Below, one piece after another: positions 6,448 to 7,909 of a stretch of DNA of 7,909 nucleotides. The notes below the pieces were generated by a model. It searched no databases. It was not told the origin of the DNA and saw nothing but the letters and a program-made list of their open reading frames with translations. The position numbers were made by a program, and so were the translations under genes. Location of the stretch: assembly GCA_021161765.1 (NCBI GenBank), contig JAGGZZ010000193.1:1-7909 (forward strand). The letters run 5' to 3'. This stretch comes from Candidatus Methanophagales archaeon (GTDB taxonomy: Archaea; Halobacteriota; Syntropharchaeia; Alkanophagales; Methanospirareceae). Numbering within the stretch: position 1 is the stretch's first letter; each line of letters begins with the position of its first letter.

Positions 6448-6601
6448 CCTCTGTCTTTTTCACCAGAATCTCGCAGTGTTTACTGCATTTCAAATACTCT
6501 TCACTTGCCTTCGCATAGTCTCCGCTATCGTAATACTTCTTCGCATTCGCCTTGCATTCGTTTATTTTGTTCAGATATTCCTGCTCTAATAGCGGGTTCA
6601 T
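6425..6601 (-). CDS. Small helical MIT/TPR-like protein coupled to the AAA ATPase
   Basis: A 58-aa protein. ATG at 6601-6599 overlaps the TGA of the upstream vapC gene (ATGA), and its own TGA at 6427-6425 lies 23 nt inside the ATPase gene. A TAG in the same frame 12 nt upstream rules out a longer protein. The sequence is two amphipathic helices: residues about 4-24, the turn DSGDY (25-29), and about 30-49 with AKASEEYLKCSKHCEILVKK. The pattern of a small residue, then G-x-Y, then A-x-x-x-Y resembles the helical hairpins of MIT and TPR domains. In Vps4 and archaeal CdvC a MIT domain occupies the N-terminus of the ATPase; here it seems to be a separate polypeptide. It has four cysteines (16, 39, 43, 57). 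Coding status rests on the double overlap and the helical pattern; function is inference. It could instead be an unrelated adaptor. Confidence 0.72.
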   Translation of the reverse strand: MNPLLEQEYLNKINECKANAKKYYDSGDYAKASEEYLKCSKHCEILVKKTEDENSRCK

Positions 6602-6999
6602 TTGTTTATGCCCCTAAATTTTACAACTTCTGCATCCAACTTTTCAAAATGCTCACCATCGGTAACTACCGTTGCATCAACGAAATAAGCGCTTGCTGCT
6701 ATCAAAGCATCAGCAATTGGTATTGCCTTGATCTTATACACCCCTGCCTTTATCGCTATCTCATCATCTATCACAACCATCTTCAGATTCGATAACTTTA
6801 TTTGCTCTATTTTCCTCTTTGCAAAATCCTCACCACGTTCTCTCGAATAGAGATAGTAAATTTCGGTCAGCGTGATAGCACTTACGAATCCCTCCGCTTT
6901 GTTCTCATCTATCTCTTTTAAAATCTTCTCCACATTCTTCGCACCCTCCTCGTTATTAAAGAATGCAATCAGAGCTTTAGTGTCCAAAATATATTTCAT
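6598..6999 (-). CDS. vapC: PIN-domain ribonuclease toxin VapC
   Basis: A 133-aa PIN-domain protein of normal VapC length. The four acidic residues that bind the catalytic metal are visible: D6 in YILDTKALIAF, E46 in TLTEIYYL, D97 in IADALIAASA and D114 in VTDGEHF. VapC toxins cut RNA (often tRNA or rRNA) when freed from their antitoxin. The ATG overlaps the stop codon of the vapB gene (ATGA), with GGAGG four bases upstream, so translation is coupled. Its own stop overlaps the start of the 58-aa gene in the same way, so the toxin-antitoxin pair and the ATPase share one transcript. All catalytic residues are present, so it should be active. Confidence 0.92.
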   Translation of the reverse strand: MKYILDTKALIAFFNNEEGAKNVEKILKEIDENKAEGFVSAITLTEIYYLYSRERGEDFAKRKIEQIKLSNLKMVVIDDEIAIKAGVYKIKAIPIADALIAASAYFVDATVVTDGEHFEKLDAEVVKFRGINK

Positions 7000-7250
7000 A
7001 GTTCCTCCAATCTCTCCTCAAATTCTTCATCCCACTCTTTTCTTATCTTCTCAATCTTCTCAGATGCTCCCTCTAATTTGTCAACCCCTCTTAACTTTGA
7101 GAGTTTCACCACGGGCTTTAGTATCACCTTCTCTTGTCTTCTTTCTATCAACAATTTATCACCCTTCGATAGCCCCAGCTCTTTCCTTATCCATGCGGGG
7201 ATGACAATTTGCCCCTTCGCCGATAGTTTCACTATTTCCATTTTTACCAC
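6996..7250 (-). CDS. vapB: AbrB/SpoVT-type antitoxin VapB
   Basis: An 84-aa antitoxin reading from GTG at 7250, or 81 aa from the ATG at 7241. The N-terminal swapped-hairpin AbrB domain is plain: KLSAKGQIVIPAWIRKELGL, then KGDKLLIERRQEKVILKP (about residues 8-47). The charged, helical C-terminal half (KIEKIRKEWDEEFEERLEEL) should wrap and inhibit the VapC encoded next, whose start overlaps this stop by ATGA. Such antitoxins usually repress their own promoter, here the TATA-like site at 7271-7280. That site would start transcription close to the GTG, giving a leaderless or very short-leader mRNA. Neither start has a strong ribosome binding site, and I lean to the ATG at 7241. Confidence 0.9.
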   Translation of the reverse strand: MVKMEIVKLSAKGQIVIPAWIRKELGLSKGDKLLIERRQEKVILKPVVKLSKLRGVDKLEGASEKIEKIRKEWDEEFEERLEEL

Positions 7251-7270
7251 TTTACTATATACGTAAGAAG

Positions 7271-7280
7271 ATTATTTAAA
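7271..7280 (-). promoter_or_regulatory. TATA-like archaeal promoter of the vapBC-ATPase operon
   Basis: On the - strand AAAC precedes TTTAAATAAT, a fair match to an archaeal BRE/TATA pair. Its centre is about 26 nt before the GTG at 7250, so transcription would begin at or near that codon. It lies in the 38-nt gap after the orphan antitoxin gene, and it is the clearest promoter in the window. Confidence 0.5.
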
Positions 7281-7288
7281 GTTTTACT

Positions 7289-7510
7289 CTATCTCAAGAA
7301 CCTTGCAATCCACATCTCCCTGAACGCCTCCTTCTCTCTGACATTAGCCGGCTCAATCTCCTCTTCAAAAGTTCCAAAAATCTCTCTGACCTCTTCGGCA
7401 CTGAGCTTTTCGGGATATACCATCTTCTCGGCTATTCTCTTCAACCTCGCACCAATTTTCTCCTCATCTACCCATTCCGGGACTTCCAGCTTTATACTGA
7501 TGGCTTTCAT
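7289..7510 (-). CDS. Orphan antitoxin-like small protein
   Basis: A 73-aa protein starting MKAISIKLEVPEWVDEEKI, a short beta-strand followed by a helix as in VapB-type antitoxins, then a charged helical tail ending REMWIARFLR. The ATG at 7510 is chosen because a near-perfect GGAGGTGA (7522-7529) lies 11 nt upstream. A GTG at 7537, overlapping the previous stop, would add nine residues and also has AAGGAG upstream, so it cannot be excluded. Antitoxin genes of this type normally sit directly before their PIN toxin. Here the next gene is instead another antitoxin with its own promoter, so the partner seems to be missing. It could be a remnant, an addiction-free antitoxin, or a partner of a toxin elsewhere. 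Confidence 0.75.
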   Translation of the reverse strand: MKAISIKLEVPEWVDEEKIGARLKRIAEKMVYPEKLSAEEVREIFGTFEEEIEPANVREKEAFREMWIARFLR

Positions 7511-7521
7511 AATCTCTTCTT

Positions 7522-7529
7522 TCACCTCC
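7522..7529 (-). promoter_or_regulatory. GGAGGTGA Shine-Dalgarno that decides the start of the orphan antitoxin
   Basis: On the - strand this full-length match to the archaeal anti-Shine-Dalgarno lies 11 nt before the ATG at 7510. It falls inside the longer GTG-initiated reading frame, which argues for the shorter protein. Confidence 0.6.
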
Positions 7530-7533
7530 TTTT

Positions 7534-7800
7534 TCACAAATATGGAAACTCCTTCGGATGATATGCCTCAATCGGTAATCCTTTGTCTTTTACCTCTAAT
7601 ACAATTCCTTCGTCTAACGAAACAAGAACCGAGCTATTATCTAAAGCAGTTTGCAGATACAAAGAATCTGCTGAATAGATGTTATATTCTGCACCTGTTA
7701 TCCCTGCTCTTTTACAGAATTCCTTATCGCAAAGAGCAAAGAAGGATACCATACTCTCAACCTCTTCTATCCTCTCCTCTGCAACATCTAATACCCCCTT
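7534..7800 (-). pseudogene. PIN-domain (VapC-like) toxin lacking its N-terminal half
   Basis: The frame is open from just after a TGA at 7801-7803, with an ATG at 7752 giving 72 residues. It contains the C-terminal PIN signature: YSADSLYLQTAL carries the third acidic residue and LVSLDEG the fourth. The N-terminal strand with the first Asp and the central Glu are absent, and a helix reading AEERIEEVESM begins only a few codons after the upstream antitoxin frame. About 50-60 residues seem to have been deleted, so RNase activity is unlikely. A short product from 7752 might still be made and could bind antitoxin. Its TGA overlaps the alternative GTG start of the next gene. Confidence 0.65.
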
Positions 7801-7909
7801 TCATGCCTTCTCATGTGTCTGACTTCTTCTACGGCTGATAGTTCCCCCTTCCATTGTCCTCTAATCTCATTCGATGTTTTCAGATATCTTTGTACTGTCT
7901 CTCTTATTC
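7788..7909 (-). CDS. C-terminal tail of an antitoxin-like protein, cut by the window edge
   Basis: The last 39 codons of a gene entering from the right, ending at TAG 7788-7790. The visible text includes VQRYLKTSNEIRGQWKGEL and SAVEEVRHMRR, a charged amphipathic tail like those of VapB antitoxins that precede PIN genes. The PIN fragment starts immediately after it, which fits an antitoxin-toxin pair whose toxin has been cut down. The DNA-binding part is outside the window, so the family cannot be named. Confidence 0.5.
   Translation of the reverse strand, partial: IRETVQRYLKTSNEIRGQWKGELSAVEEVRHMRRHERGY

Noticed and set aside
7500..7838. 112-aa open frame on the + strand opposite the antitoxin and PIN fragment
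   Set aside because: The - strand frames match known families and have ribosome binding sites; this one has neither.

Overview
The window looks archaeal. The Shine-Dalgarno sites are GGTGA/GGAGGTGA type, usually 11-12 nt before the start. One TATA-like promoter sits about 26 nt before a start codon. There are several VapBC-type toxin-antitoxin genes, an Agl23-like (TIGR03663) membrane glycosyltransferase and a Vps4/CdvC-like AAA ATPase. The mix of toxin-antitoxin genes, transposase debris and dispersed palindromic repeats recalls uncultivated anaerobic Euryarchaeota (methanogen or ANME-like lineages). That placement is inference and I cannot fix the species.

Left part, + strand (1-1530): the 3' end of a gene that enters the window open, possibly a PD-(D/E)XK restriction endonuclease, is followed 18 nt later by a complete radical SAM/SPASM enzyme of the heme-biosynthesis (AhbC/AhbD-like) type.

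Middle (about 1503-2426): a decayed IS630-family transposase on the - strand, cut at both ends and frameshifted, lies against the radical SAM stop codon. It is followed by about 410 bp without a convincing gene. That stretch holds four ATATCC motifs spaced 20, 21 and 20 bp, a possible gene remnant, and a cluster of ACACAGATTTACACGG-type repeats that runs into the 3' end of the next gene.

Right part, all on the - strand (read from 7909 down to 2427): an antitoxin tail, a PIN-domain toxin that has lost its N-terminal half, and an orphan 73-aa antitoxin-like gene. Next comes a tightly coupled operon made of an AbrB-type antitoxin (vapB), a PIN toxin (vapC), a 58-aa helical MIT/TPR-like protein and an AAA ATPase. 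vapB/vapC and vapC/58-aa gene overlap by ATGA, and the 58-aa gene overlaps the ATPase by 23 nt. Downstream are the Agl23-like glycosyltransferase and a HemY/amine-oxidase-like FAD protein, probably working in cell-surface glycan or lipid chemistry.

The most interesting object is the 58-aa gene. It appears to supply, as a separate polypeptide, the kind of helical N-terminal domain that Vps4/CdvC ATPases normally carry, and it is translationally coupled to a toxin-antitoxin pair.
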